Shown here one piece after another: positions 45,376 to 55,318 of a stretch of DNA of 64,000 bases. The translations under genes were made by a program, and so were the position numbers. The DNA is taken from contig NZ_JXXU01000006.1 in the NCBI RefSeq assembly GCF_000967495.1, positions 53,395 through 117,394 of the forward strand. Reading direction: 5' to 3'. Numbering within the stretch: the stretch's first letter is position 1; each line of letters opens with the position of its first letter. The notes beneath the pieces were generated by a model. It was given only the letters and a program-made list of their open reading frames with translations. It was not told the DNA's origin and did not search any database. The DNA comes from Vibrio neptunius (lineage in GTDB: Bacteria; Pseudomonadota; Gammaproteobacteria; Enterobacterales; Vibrionaceae).

Positions 45376-46365
45376 TTAGCAGGTAGCGCGCTGTATATTC
45401 TGAAAAGTGAGTACCACTTTACTCATCACCTGAGGTTTACCCTCAATCAATTCAAGCAGCACAGATGCACCACTTTCTCCTGCTTTATCAAATGGATAAC
45501 TAAACGTCGACAAACTTGGAGAAACAACAAAACCAAGCTCATCATTACCTACTCCCAGTATTTTAACTTGCTCACCAACCACTATGTTTTCTTCCTGCAG
45601 TGCTTTAATTGCACCTATGGCAATTCGGTCAGTGGCACAAAAAACACCATCAATCTGAGGATATTCTTTGATAAGACGCCGCATATTGGCATAGCCAGAT
45701 TCAATGCTGAACTCTCCGTGACAATGGAACAATAACTCTTGTTCACTATGCATCGTAAGCGCTTGCCTCAATCCATCAGAGCGCAATTTATCTACGGCGA
45801 GGTCTGAGTCCGCTACCCCAATAAATCCGATATTTTCGCATCCAGCATTGAGCAAGCGCTTTCCTGCTTCGTACCCGACACGCAAATCATCATGGACAAT
45901 ACTCGGGATATTAAACAGTGAACCATCCTGCCCAATCAGAACAATAGGAGCTCTTGACTGAGCAATGGCCTCAACCAACTGAGTGTCAATGTGTGTCGCA
46001 TACAGAACAATACCCTCCACTCGCTTTTGATTGAATAAGCGAATGAACTCGATCTCTTTCGAATCGGATTGCTGAGTGCTGGCCAGCAAAACATGCTTTC
46101 CTGCCTTTTCGAATATGCGGCTTAGGCCATCAACACCTTGAGACGTGGCATTAGATGAGACTCGCGGCACAATAACACCCACCAAATTGGTTTTCTGTGA
46201 TTTGAGATCTTTCGCCACTTGATTGACCACATAGCCCACTTCGTCGACAGCTTTCATGACTTTCAACTTGGTCGCTTCTTTTACACCATACTCGTTGTTG
46301 ATCACACGAGAGACTGTGGATTTAGATACTCCGGCCAGTCTGGCGACATCGTGCAGGCTTGCCAT
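45376..46365 (-). CDS. scrR: LacI family repressor of the sucrose genes
   Basis: This 329-aa regulator has an N-terminal LacI HTH (SLHDVARLAGVSKSTVSRVINNEYGVKEAT) and a sugar-binding core (FCATDRIAIGAIKALQEENI). It lies between scrY and scrA, and a TTGGGAATGTTTGCAA operator sits 22 bp upstream of its start, pointing to autorepression. The same operator type precedes scrA, scrB and scrY, so it is the probable sucrose regulator of all three. The effector is unknown; sucrose-6-phosphate or fructose are candidates by analogy. Confidence 0.88.
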   Translation of the reverse strand: MASLHDVARLAGVSKSTVSRVINNEYGVKEATKLKVMKAVDEVGYVVNQVAKDLKSQKTNLVGVIVPRVSSNATSQGVDGLSRIFEKAGKHVLLASTQQSDSKEIEFIRLFNQKRVEGIVLYATHIDTQLVEAIAQSRAPIVLIGQDGSLFNIPSIVHDDLRVGYEAGKRLLNAGCENIGFIGVADSDLAVDKLRSDGLRQALTMHSEQELLFHCHGEFSIESGYANMRRLIKEYPQIDGVFCATDRIAIGAIKALQEENIVVGEQVKILGVGNDELGFVVSPSLSTFSYPFDKAGESGASVLLELIEGKPQVMSKVVLTFQNIQRATC

Positions 46366-46386
46366 GTCTATGCCTTCATTAAGTTA

Positions 46387-46402
46387 TTGGGAATGTTTGC
46401 AA
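46387..46402. promoter_or_regulatory. ScrR-type operator upstream of scrR (autoregulatory)
   Basis: TTGGGAATGTTTGCAA differs from the scrB site by one base (C to T in the centre), so autoregulation may be weaker. Confidence 0.7.
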
Positions 46403-46529
46403 AAGTTACCAGAATCTGACGGAATTGCCACTTCGCCCAATCGGTTTAGCAAAAAAGTTTAGCCGATCTAACTCACATTACCTTTGATTACCCTTTGACT
46501 GACACTAACAGATCGAGAAAAATTTATTT

Positions 46530-46545
46530 TTGCAAACGTTCCCAA
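46530..46545. promoter_or_regulatory. ScrR-type operator upstream of scrA
   Basis: TTGCAAACGTTCCCAA is the reverse complement of the scrB site TTGGGAACGTTTGCAA and lies 59 bp upstream of the scrA ATG. Confidence 0.75.
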
Positions 46546-46603
46546 TAAATTTACTGCCTTTTTGAACTATAAATTATTAGCAAAATAATAATCGGGGTTT
46601 GGA

Positions 46604-48043
46604 ATGAATTATCCAAAAATTGCTAAACAGCTGCTGGAGTTGCTTGGGGGTAAAAGTAACCTTCAAGCGCTCGCCCACTGCGCGACGCGACTGCGCCTTG
46701 CACTGAAAGACGATTCAATCATTAATGAAGAAGCGATCAGCAAGTTAGATGGCGTCAAAGGCCAATTCAAAGTTGCTGGACAATATCAAATCATTTTTGG
46801 TTCAGGCATCGTTAATCAGGTACACGCTGAAATGGCGAAGCTGACGGGCATGGCAGACATGTCGACCAACGATGTGGCCAGTGCAGGTGCACAGAAACAG
46901 AATATCATTCAGCGTGCAGTGAAAGGTTTATCCGACATTTTTGTACCTATCATCCCTGCAATTGTCGCTGGTGGTCTGTTGATGGGTCTGTTCAACGTGC
47001 TAACAGCGAAAGGCCTCTTCATTGACGGTCAATCTCTGATTGATGCCAATCCGGGGCTTGCTGATCTCGCTAGCATGATCAACACATTCGCTAACGCACC
47101 TTTTGTTTACCTTCCTGTTTTATTAGCGTTTTCTGCCAGTAAAAAATTTGGTGGAAACCCGTTCCTCGGGGCTGCTCTGGGTATGCTGATGGTGCACCCG
47201 GATCTGCTGAACGGCTGGGGATTCGGTGGAGCAAGCGTAGCTGGGACGATTCCGACATGGAACATCTTTGGTTTCGAAATCCAAAAAGTCGGTTACCAAG
47301 GTTCAGTTCTGCCTGTATTGGTTTCTGCCTTCATCCTTGCCAAGGTTGAAAATGGCCTACGCAAGGTGATTCCTTCTGTGCTGGATAACCTCCTAACGCC
47401 GATGCTGGCGATTTTTATCACGGGTTTCCTGACCTTTACATTGGTTGGCCCAATCACGCGTGATATTGGTTTCCTGCTTGGCGATGGTCTCAACTGGCTA
47501 TACGATTCTGCTGGTTTCATTGGCGGCGCACTGTTCGGCTTCATCTACGCACCGTTTGTGATTACTGGCATGCACCATAGCTTTATCGCAATTGAAACTC
47601 AGTTGCTCGCCGATATTGCAGTTACTGGTGGCACCTTTATTTTCCCTATTGCTGCCATGTCTAACATAGCACAAGGTGCTGCAGCATTAGCCGTTGGCTT
47701 TACAACTAAGGACAATAAACTTAAAGGAATTGCAATGCCTTCAGGTGTCACTGCCCTACTGGGTATTACCGAGCCAGCCATGTTTGGTGTCAATCTTAAA
47801 CTGCGTTACCCGTTTATTGCGGCGATTATCGGAGCGGCATCGGCCAGTGCATTTATTACTCTGTTTAACGTCAAAGCTCAGGCATTAGGTGCTGCGGGTC
47901 TACCTGGCGTGATTTCGATTGTGCCTGATAAGCTAGGCTACTATGTCACAGGCATGGCTATTTCATTCGTTATAGCGTTTGCTCTAACACTAGTTCTTGG
48001 TGCTCGCTCCGGCCAAGAGTCAGGCAACGCTGCAACAACATAG
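46604..48043 (+). CDS. scrA: Sucrose-specific PTS enzyme IIBC
   Basis: This 479-aa inner-membrane PTS permease imports sucrose as sucrose-6-phosphate. The EIIB domain is N-terminal with phospho-Cys26 in AHCATRLR, followed by the EIIC membrane domain (VPIIPAIVAGGLLMGLFNVL, ITEPAMFGVN near residue 388). No EIIA domain is present, so the general glucose EIIA (Crr) is needed. The sequence closely recalls enterobacterial and V. alginolyticus ScrA. A LacI-type operator precedes it and a terminator follows. Confidence 0.94.
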   Translation: MNYPKIAKQLLELLGGKSNLQALAHCATRLRLALKDDSIINEEAISKLDGVKGQFKVAGQYQIIFGSGIVNQVHAEMAKLTGMADMSTNDVASAGAQKQNIIQRAVKGLSDIFVPIIPAIVAGGLLMGLFNVLTAKGLFIDGQSLIDANPGLADLASMINTFANAPFVYLPVLLAFSASKKFGGNPFLGAALGMLMVHPDLLNGWGFGGASVAGTIPTWNIFGFEIQKVGYQGSVLPVLVSAFILAKVENGLRKVIPSVLDNLLTPMLAIFITGFLTFTLVGPITRDIGFLLGDGLNWLYDSAGFIGGALFGFIYAPFVITGMHHSFIAIETQLLADIAVTGGTFIFPIAAMSNIAQGAAALAVGFTTKDNKLKGIAMPSGVTALLGITEPAMFGVNLKLRYPFIAAIIGAASASAFITLFNVKAQALGAAGLPGVISIVPDKLGYYVTGMAISFVIAFALTLVLGARSGQESGNAATT

Positions 48044-48088
48044 CTGAAAGCAGTCCCCCGTAGCTAAAACATGTTTTTAGCTCACTCC

Positions 48089-48109
48089 TACCCCGCCTCA
48101 GGCGGGGTA
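48089..48109 (+). terminator. Terminator hairpin after scrA
   Basis: TACCCCGCC and GGCGGGGTA form a perfect 9-bp stem with a three-base loop, followed by a weak T-rich tract (ttctatcttt). Confidence 0.8.
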
Positions 48110-48122
48110 TTCTATCTTTCTG

Positions 48123-48405
48123 GAATCCTCTAGCCCCATTGGTACAGGCTTAAATTACTCTGGTATCGCTATTGACACTGCCTTGATGATTATAGGCATC
48201 TTCTTTAACTCCATTACGAGTACTTCAAGGCTTTATCGACTCGATTTTCAAGCTATTAACTGTTTCGCTTGCGTCTCCTGGCTACACCTGTATCAGTAAA
48301 CTCGCGAAGATGGTTCAGGTTAGATATCGCAATAAATTCAGAGGGACTAGACACCATATCGCCATCGATCCGACTGGCCTCAAAGTATTTGGTAAAGAAG
48401 TGGTT
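48123..48405 (+). pseudogene. Decayed IS5-like DDE transposase fragment
   Basis: Frame 1 from 48123 reads SPIGTGLNYSGIAIDTALMI, and a second frame from 48226 reads QGFIDSIFKLLTVSLASPGY followed by TCISKLAKMVQVRY and HHIAIDPTGLKVFGKE. Together these match, from memory, the N-terminal third to the first catalytic aspartate (IDSTGLKVYG) of IS5-family transposases. There is a frameshift between about 48205 and 48226, and both ends are missing. No inverted repeats were found. Confidence 0.75.
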
Positions 48406-48555
48406 GTCATCGGAGATAGCGAATACAAGAGTCCCAATATCATTGGGCAATGGTGGAATATCAGCGCCTAACACATACCTGTGGATTGGTGGAATTATGA
48501 GGAGATCAGCTAGCGCCCAACTCCCATCGAAAATACGAGTATTGTTGACTCGCAT
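48390..48555 (-). pseudogene. Gene fragment, faintly glutathione S-transferase-like
   Basis: The minus-strand frame from an ATG at 48555 reads IFDGSWALADLLIIPPIHRY and NDIGTLVFAISDDNHFF before running into the transposase remnant. The LADLLIIP segment recalls the C-terminal domain of glutathione S-transferases, but this is a weak match. There is no ribosome-binding site and no complete domain, so a gene broken by the insertion sequence is the likely reading. Confidence 0.35.
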
Positions 48556-48594
48556 TTCTCAATGTTCAGTTACTTGATATTTCAATGCGAGAAT

Positions 48595-48620
48595 GAAAAA
48601 AGCCCACCAAAAGGCGGGCT
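48595..48620 (-). terminator. Orphan minus-strand intrinsic terminator
   Basis: On the minus strand AGCCCGCC-TTTT-GGTGGGCT (one G-T pair) is followed by six T residues. No minus-strand gene lies between here and 48850, so it either marks a deleted gene or ends a small RNA. Confidence 0.75.
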
Positions 48621-48850
48621 ATGATTCCAAAAATGGAGAATATAATTGGCAATAATACAACTATGTCCCGATTAACAGGTGACGACTTTAATCAGATCAA
48701 TTAACTTATAATTAACTCTGGATTAATAGCCTAAAAACATTTAGATTCTCGGGGATCATATAAAAATTACACATTAGAATAGAATAAATCAAAGAAATTT
48801 ATTTTAATGAATTACAAGCATGAATTAAATCACGTTTGGCTGGCAATTAA
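48621..48850. other. AT-rich intergenic region of about 230 bp
   Basis: No gene is seen. It holds the promoter of the five-gene HTH-VUT operon and, on the minus strand, might encode a short RNA ending at the orphan terminator. No clear -35/-10 pair was fixed. Confidence 0.4.
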
Positions 48851-49357
48851 ATGATAGATAAAATAATTAGGCTTATCACAGAGAGTAAGCATGACACAGG
48901 TGGTGTGAAGTTCCTCGCTCAAGAAATGGGCATTAAGTACAGCACGCTGTACAGTCTATATTCTGGCAAGAATAGTAACCCTACTATAGATACGGTTGGG
49001 AAGATCTGTGATTATTACAACATCACTTTCTCCGATCTTTCTGATGAAGCAGAAACACCTCATCATTTTGACTCGTTACAACCTGAAATTATTAGGCTGG
49101 CTCAACATGAAGGTGTCGACATATTCATTAAAAACAACCAACTTATTGATACTTTACCCAAAAGTAGCCAATTGATTTTTGAAAAGTTCACACCACCTTT
49201 GAAGAATAAAAATCACTACATTTGTCTCACAGAAACTGGTGAAATAGTCTTGAGAAAAGCCATTGAAGAAGATGATAATTTTTTATTTATCTCTTCCAAT
49301 AGAATAATTCACAATAATGATTATCCAATAATGCAGCTTAAGAATGTCAAAATATAA
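48851..49357 (+). CDS. HTH (XRE/CI-like) transcriptional regulator
   Basis: This 168-aa protein has an N-terminal XRE-type helix-turn-helix (GVKFLAQEMGIKYSTLYSLYSGKNSNPTIDTVGKICDYYNI, about 18-58). A C-terminal domain (about 95-168) has a beta-rich pattern like the S24-type domain of phage repressors, without an evident Ser/Lys catalytic pair. The ribosome-binding site is weak. It is the first gene of a tightly packed operon and probably regulates it. AT-rich codon use suggests transfer. Confidence 0.85.
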   Translation: MIDKIIRLITESKHDTGGVKFLAQEMGIKYSTLYSLYSGKNSNPTIDTVGKICDYYNITFSDLSDEAETPHHFDSLQPEIIRLAQHEGVDIFIKNNQLIDTLPKSSQLIFEKFTPPLKNKNHYICLTETGEIVLRKAIEEDDNFLFISSNRIIHNNDYPIMQLKNVKI

Positions 49358-49664
49358 CTTCTTCAAAATAAGAAAAAAACGATCTCAGCTCTATTCCATC
49401 GATGGACTGGTGGGTTTTATAGATAAAGAGATGTTTCGCCACGCTTATATTGATAAACACGACGTCGATCTTCACAACGGAAAGTATTCGATTTCCGATA
49501 AACGGATCCGTGCGATCAATGTAAAAGACAAAACCATCGAAATGGAAATATCTGATATTCCAGTAACTGTGACGATGAAAAGCCTGCTTACCCCTTCAAT
49601 CAGACAAGAGCTCAATATTAGTAATGAAAACTTTGTCGCTATCTATCGCCAAATGGAGCAATAA
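49344..49664 (+). CDS. Hypothetical protein (106 aa) in HTH-VUT operon
   Basis: I do not recognise this small, basic, soluble protein. It is beta-rich in the middle (YSISDKRIRAINVKDKTIEMEISDIPVTVTMKSLL). Its ATG lies 14 bp before the end of the regulator gene, so it is translationally coupled; the next gene starts three bases after its stop. A role as partner of the regulator or of the transporter is possible but not shown. Confidence 0.75.
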   Translation: MSKYNFFKIRKKRSQLYSIDGLVGFIDKEMFRHAYIDKHDVDLHNGKYSISDKRIRAINVKDKTIEMEISDIPVTVTMKSLLTPSIRQELNISNENFVAIYRQMEQ

Positions 49665-49667
49665 TCA

Positions 49668-50300
49668 ATGAACGTACTCGAAAGATCGACCATGCTTGCT
49701 ACGCTCGGTCTGTTCTGTTTCCTAACCGCTTCAAACATGGCTGCAGCAAAAGCTGTTGAATTCTTCGGTATCCACCTAACTGCGGGATTCTTCACCTATC
49801 CGTTTGTTTACCTCTTCTCTTCCATCATCATGGCGACACGCTCTCCAGATGTGTACTTCAAGTCTATTACCTTTGCCTATTTCGGTTATCTGTCGTTTAT
49901 CAGCCTGATGTACATTGCAGCGATTCTGCCCGGCGTCAACGCCGAGTCGACTTACAACAAGAGTTTTGACCTAATCTACAGTCTCAGTAACTACCGTATT
50001 TATTTATCCTCACTGTGCGCCTACTTTGTTTCGATGTTTCTGTTTGGTGTACTGTTTAATTCACTGAAAATTGAGAGTATCGCAATAAGAATTGCGTTAG
50101 CGACACTGATCGTCGCCCTCGCCGACGTAAACCTATTCCTAATCCTTGCATTCTGGGGAGTAAAAGAAAGCAGTTTACTAATGGACATAATGTTCTGGGC
50201 GAGTATTAAAAAACTCGTCGCTCAGCTGGTTCTATTGGGTCCTACTCTCTTAATTATCAATCTTATCAGGAACAAGCATGAATACTGTGTTTCAAATTAG
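49668..50300 (+). CDS. VUT/YhhQ-like membrane transporter
   Basis: This 210-aa inner-membrane protein has about six hydrophobic segments and the layout of the VUT (YhhQ) family, whose known members import queuosine precursors. The diagnostic region reads TAGFFTYPFVYLFSSIIMAT; the acidic residues usual in the family motif (YPxxFLxxDxxxE) are replaced, so the substrate may differ. GGAG lies nine bases upstream of the ATG. Its end overlaps the phosphoesterase gene by 23 bp, which suggests a shared function. Confidence 0.75.
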   Translation: MNVLERSTMLATLGLFCFLTASNMAAAKAVEFFGIHLTAGFFTYPFVYLFSSIIMATRSPDVYFKSITFAYFGYLSFISLMYIAAILPGVNAESTYNKSFDLIYSLSNYRIYLSSLCAYFVSMFLFGVLFNSLKIESIAIRIALATLIVALADVNLFLILAFWGVKESSLLMDIMFWASIKKLVAQLVLLGPTLLIINLIRNKHEYCVSN

Positions 50301-51003
50301 CGATTGCCATTTGAGCGATGAGTCGAGCTTCAAAAACCTTGGGAAGGCGCTGGATGTGGCAAACTCTGATAGCAACTGCGGCACAATTCTACTCACAGGT
50401 GACATCTGTTGTGGCCCTAAATCAGGCGATTATACACAGCTACTAAGCTTTGTTTCTAAACACATTAGTAGCAAACATGTTTATGCCATTGCAGGTAACC
50501 ACGACGATATAGTCTTAATGAAGAATGAGCTTAAAGGCTCACTGATCCAGGTGGTGGATCAATGCGAGATTGCAGGACGTAATTTCATCTTCCTTGATTC
50601 AAGCCAGAAGCCAATTGATGCTCGCCACCCTCTCGGCTCAGGTAGAATAGACAATCGCGGTATAGCTCGCCTGAGAAAACAAATTCGCAGAAAAAAAGAC
50701 CCTATTGTTGTCGTACATCACCCAATCATACGTGTGGGTTCAGAGTGGATGAAGGCCATCTGCCTTGAGAACGACAAACAGATATTCAATATCCTTAAGC
50801 AATCTGGCGTCAGAGAGGTTATTTGTGGTCATGGCCATGATCATATTACCTGCACCAAAGAAGGTGTTACGCAGTACATGGCGCCAGCAACCGCTTATGG
50901 ATTTGATCACTCCATTGCCGAATACAATCGAAGTGAACGTATCGGAATGAACAAATTTACTATTTCAAAACAAACAATAACTGTAAATGAGGTTGTGCTA
51001 TGA
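50278..51003 (+). CDS. Calcineurin-like metallophosphoesterase (CpdA-like class III)
   Basis: This 241-aa soluble enzyme has all the family metal-binding motifs: ISDCHLSD, LLTGDICC, AGNHDD, VVHHPI and ICGHGHDH. Members hydrolyse cyclic nucleotides, phosphomonoesters or other phosphodiesters. The layout is closest to CpdA-like cAMP phosphodiesterases, but its place in an operon with a VUT-like transporter leaves open a nucleoside-phosphate substrate. The ATG has AGGA seven bases upstream, and its stop overlaps the next gene (ATGA). Confidence 0.9.
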   Translation: MNTVFQISDCHLSDESSFKNLGKALDVANSDSNCGTILLTGDICCGPKSGDYTQLLSFVSKHISSKHVYAIAGNHDDIVLMKNELKGSLIQVVDQCEIAGRNFIFLDSSQKPIDARHPLGSGRIDNRGIARLRKQIRRKKDPIVVVHHPIIRVGSEWMKAICLENDKQIFNILKQSGVREVICGHGHDHITCTKEGVTQYMAPATAYGFDHSIAEYNRSERIGMNKFTISKQTITVNEVVL

Positions 51004-51506
51004 GATTAAGCTTGGTTCTCGATATTTCGAAAGCCGTTGTCGCTATGTATGTGGGGATCTTCTGTGTGCTGGTCAGCTATAACAATGTGATTGACTACAA
51101 TACAAACTTCCAATTTGTACAACACGTATTAGCTATGGACCAAATGAAGGCATTTTTTACAGGCGACAACCTGTATGGGCGTGCGATCACTTCTCCAACT
51201 CTTCATACTGTGTTTTACAATCTGATCATCGCACTTGAATTCCTTGCAGGCGCTTTGTGCGTTGTCGGCGCGGTAATTATGTTCTTCAAACGTGAAGCGG
51301 CCGGATTCTCCAAAGGTCAGGCGTTCTATGTAGCTGGTGTTACCGTCGCTTTAGGTGTGTGGTATTTCGGTTTCGGCGTGGTTGGCGCTGAGTGGTTCTC
51401 AATGTGGGCAAACTCATGGAATGGCCAGATGAAGGCATACACCTTCGCTATGTTTATCATTCTGACGTTGATTTATGTCCTGATGCCAAGACCAAATAAC
51501 GACTAG
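51000..51506 (+). CDS. DUF2165 family small membrane protein
   Basis: This 168-aa inner-membrane protein has four hydrophobic segments (about 11-31, 72-95, 106-130, 145-162) and matches the DUF2165 pattern from memory (YNNVIDYNTNFQFVQHVLAMD, then WFSMW and a W-rich region). Function is unknown. GAGG precedes the ATG by eight bases. It ends the five-gene operon at the terminator shared with pheT. Confidence 0.85.
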   Translation: MRLSLVLDISKAVVAMYVGIFCVLVSYNNVIDYNTNFQFVQHVLAMDQMKAFFTGDNLYGRAITSPTLHTVFYNLIIALEFLAGALCVVGAVIMFFKREAAGFSKGQAFYVAGVTVALGVWYFGFGVVGAEWFSMWANSWNGQMKAYTFAMFIILTLIYVLMPRPNND

Positions 51507-51524
51507 TTCATTACTAATAGCAAT

Positions 51525-51556
51525 AAAAAACCCTGCTGATTGAGCAGGGTTTTTTC
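51525..51556. terminator. Bidirectional intrinsic terminator
   Basis: AAAAAACCCTGCT and AGCAGGGTTTTTT form a stem with a short loop between the DUF2165 gene and pheT. Confidence 0.95.
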
Positions 51557-51573
51557 TATCTAATCAGAAGTGA

Positions 51574-53979
51574 TTAGTCACGCAGTGACGCACCAAACTT
51601 CTCAGATACGTGAGCTACGATAGCGTCAACCGCACCAGCAATATCAGCATCTTCAAGCGTGCGCTCTACAGATTGTAGCGTTAGCGCGATTGCTAGGCTC
51701 TTCTTACCTTCTTCAACGCCTTTACCAACGTAAACGTCGAACAGTTTCGCATCTTTCAGGAACTCGCCACCTTGCTCAAGACATGCTGCAACGATGTCGC
51801 CAGAAGCGACTGCTTCGTCAACAACTACCGCGATGTCACGACGGTTTGATGGGAACTTAGAAAGCTGTACTGCTTCTGGAATCACTTTAGTGTTGATTGC
51901 AGACCATTCCACTTCGAATACGATAGTGCGGCCGTTTAGACCAAACTTACGCTCTAGTTCTGGGTGAACCGTACCAATCACACCTACCTGCTTGCCATCA
52001 ACGATGATAGCTGCAGATTGACCTGGGTGAAGTGCTGGGTTCGCTGCTTTGTCTTCAGCAGAAAGCGCAGCGAAAGAGTAAGCTGCTTCGTTAGCTGTTA
52101 GCTCAAGAACCGCTTCTAGATCGCCTTTAAGGTCAAAGAAATCAACTGTGTTGGTTTCGATGTCCCAGTGCTCTTCGCTGCGAGTACCTGCGATAACACC
52201 TGCAAGCATAGGCTCTTGGCGCATACCGTTTTCAGCAGATTCACATGGGATGAAACGTAGGCCGTATTCGAATAGACGAACACGTGGCTGTTGACGTTTC
52301 TGGTTGTGAACCACAGTGTTTAGTAAACCTTGGATTAGGCCTAGACGCATTGCTGACATATCCGCAGAGATTGGGAATGGCAGGATTAGCGGCTCAACAC
52401 CTGGAACAACAAGCTTTTGCTGCTCTGGCTCAACGAAGCTGTAAGTGATCGCTTCTTGGTAACCACGGTCAACAAGTAGGTTACGAACGCGTTTTAGCGG
52501 GATGTTCGCTTCAACGTGGTCGTGCATCTTAAGTGCTGCAGCTGGGTTTTGGTTAGGAATGTTATCGTAACCGTAGATACGACCTACTTCTTCAATTAGG
52601 TCTTGCTCGATTGCGATATCAAAACGCCATGTTGGTGCTGTTGCTGTCCAACCAGTGTCAGTTGTTGATACTGCTAGGCCAAGACGCTCTAGAATTTCAA
52701 CAACATCGCTATCAGCAATGTGGTGACCTAGTAGGCTGTCTAGCTTAGTGCGACGTAGTGATACTGTATTTGCTTTTGGTAGGTCAGCTGCTGACTCTAC
52801 TGCAACAACAGGGGCTACTTCACCGCCACAGATCTCAACGAGAAGTTCTGTTGCACGCTCCATTGCGCTTGTTTGTAGTGCGAAATCGACACCACGCTCA
52901 AAACGCATTGAAGAATCTGTGTGTAGACCGTAGCTACGTGCGCGGCCACGGATGTGGTCTGGTGCGAAGAATGCACACTCAAGTAGTACGTCTTTAGTCT
53001 CAGTGGTTACACCAGACTCTTCACCGCCAAAGATACCTGCGATAGCAAGTGCTTTGTTGTGGTCTGCTACTACTAGAGTATCAGCGTTTAGCTCAGCTTC
53101 ATTACCGTCTAGAAGAGTTAGCTTCTCGCCCTGCTCTGCCATACGAACGACGATGCCGCCTTCAATCTTAGCAAGATCAAATGCGTGCATCGGCTGGCCT
53201 TGCTCTAGAAGAATAAAGTTAGTGATGTCTACAACTGGGTCGATAGAGCGGATACCACAACGGCGCAGTTTTTCTTGCATCCATAGTGGTGTTTCAGCTT
53301 GAACGTTTACGTTCTTAACCACACGGCCAAGGTAACGTGGACATGCAGCTGTCGCTTTCACTTCGATAGACACTGTGTCATCAATCGCTGGAGCAACAGG
53401 GTCAACTGCAGGCGCAGTTACGTCAGCACGGTTTAGAACGCCAACTTCACGCGCCATACCACGGATGCTGAAACAGTCCGCGCGGTTAGCTGTAAGGTCT
53501 ACGTCTACTGTTACGTCGTCAAGACCTAGGAACTCGCGGAAATCAGTACCGATTGCTGCGTCTTCTGCTAGTTCCATGATGCCATCAGATTCTACGTCGA
53601 TACCTAGCTCAGAGAATGAACACAGCATGCCGTGTGATGGTTGACCACGTAGTTTCGCTTTTTTGATTTTGAAATCGCCTGGTAGAACAGCACCAACAGT
53701 CGCTACAGCAACTTTGATACCTAGGCGACAGTTAGATGCGCCACAAACGATGTCTAGAAGTTCTTCAGCGCCAACATCTACTTTAGTTACACGTAGTTTG
53801 TCAGCGTCTGGGTGTTGACCACACTCAACCACTTTACCTACTTTAACGCCAGTGAAAGAACCAGCAACAGGTAGTACGTCGTCTACTTCTAGACCCGCCA
53901 TTGTGATTTGGTGTGTAAGTTCGTCAGTCGATACCGCAGGGTTTACCCACTCACGAAGCCAAAATTCGCTAAATTTCAT
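51574..53979 (-). CDS. pheT: Phenylalanine-tRNA ligase beta subunit
   Basis: This 801-aa protein is the beta subunit of the alpha2-beta2 phenylalanyl-tRNA synthetase. It has the N-terminal EMAP-like tRNA-binding domain ([25 protein letters not shown]), the B3/B4 editing region, B5 (about 405-475) and the C-terminal anticodon-binding domain ([17 protein letters not shown]). Length fits E. coli PheT (795 aa). It follows pheS by 18 bp. In E. coli and many relatives ihfA comes next; here a terminator does. Confidence 0.97.
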   Translation of the reverse strand: MKFSEFWLREWVNPAVSTDELTHQITMAGLEVDDVLPVAGSFTGVKVGKVVECGQHPDADKLRVTKVDVGAEELLDIVCGASNCRLGIKVAVATVGAVLPGDFKIKKAKLRGQPSHGMLCSFSELGIDVESDGIMELAEDAAIGTDFREFLGLDDVTVDVDLTANRADCFSIRGMAREVGVLNRADVTAPAVDPVAPAIDDTVSIEVKATAACPRYLGRVVKNVNVQAETPLWMQEKLRRCGIRSIDPVVDITNFILLEQGQPMHAFDLAKIEGGIVVRMAEQGEKLTLLDGNEAELNADTLVVADHNKALAIAGIFGGEESGVTTETKDVLLECAFFAPDHIRGRARSYGLHTDSSMRFERGVDFALQTSAMERATELLVEICGGEVAPVVAVESAADLPKANTVSLRRTKLDSLLGHHIADSDVVEILERLGLAVSTTDTGWTATAPTWRFDIAIEQDLIEEVGRIYGYDNIPNQNPAAALKMHDHVEANIPLKRVRNLLVDRGYQEAITYSFVEPEQQKLVVPGVEPLILPFPISADMSAMRLGLIQGLLNTVVHNQKRQQPRVRLFEYGLRFIPCESAENGMRQEPMLAGVIAGTRSEEHWDIETNTVDFFDLKGDLEAVLELTANEAAYSFAALSAEDKAANPALHPGQSAAIIVDGKQVGVIGTVHPELERKFGLNGRTIVFEVEWSAINTKVIPEAVQLSKFPSNRRDIAVVVDEAVASGDIVAACLEQGGEFLKDAKLFDVYVGKGVEEGKKSLAIALTLQSVERTLEDADIAGAVDAIVAHVSEKFGASLRD

Positions 53980-53997
53980 AGTGATGGTTCCCCTGGA

Positions 53998-55318
<1,321 letters not shown>

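Noticed and set aside
48256..48577. Two overlapping frames of about 100 codons on opposite strands
   Set aside because: Neither has a start signal or a complete domain; the region is better explained by a transposase remnant plus a gene fragment.
52748..53644. Several plus-strand frames inside pheT
   Set aside because: They are antisense shadows produced by the codon bias of a highly expressed gene.
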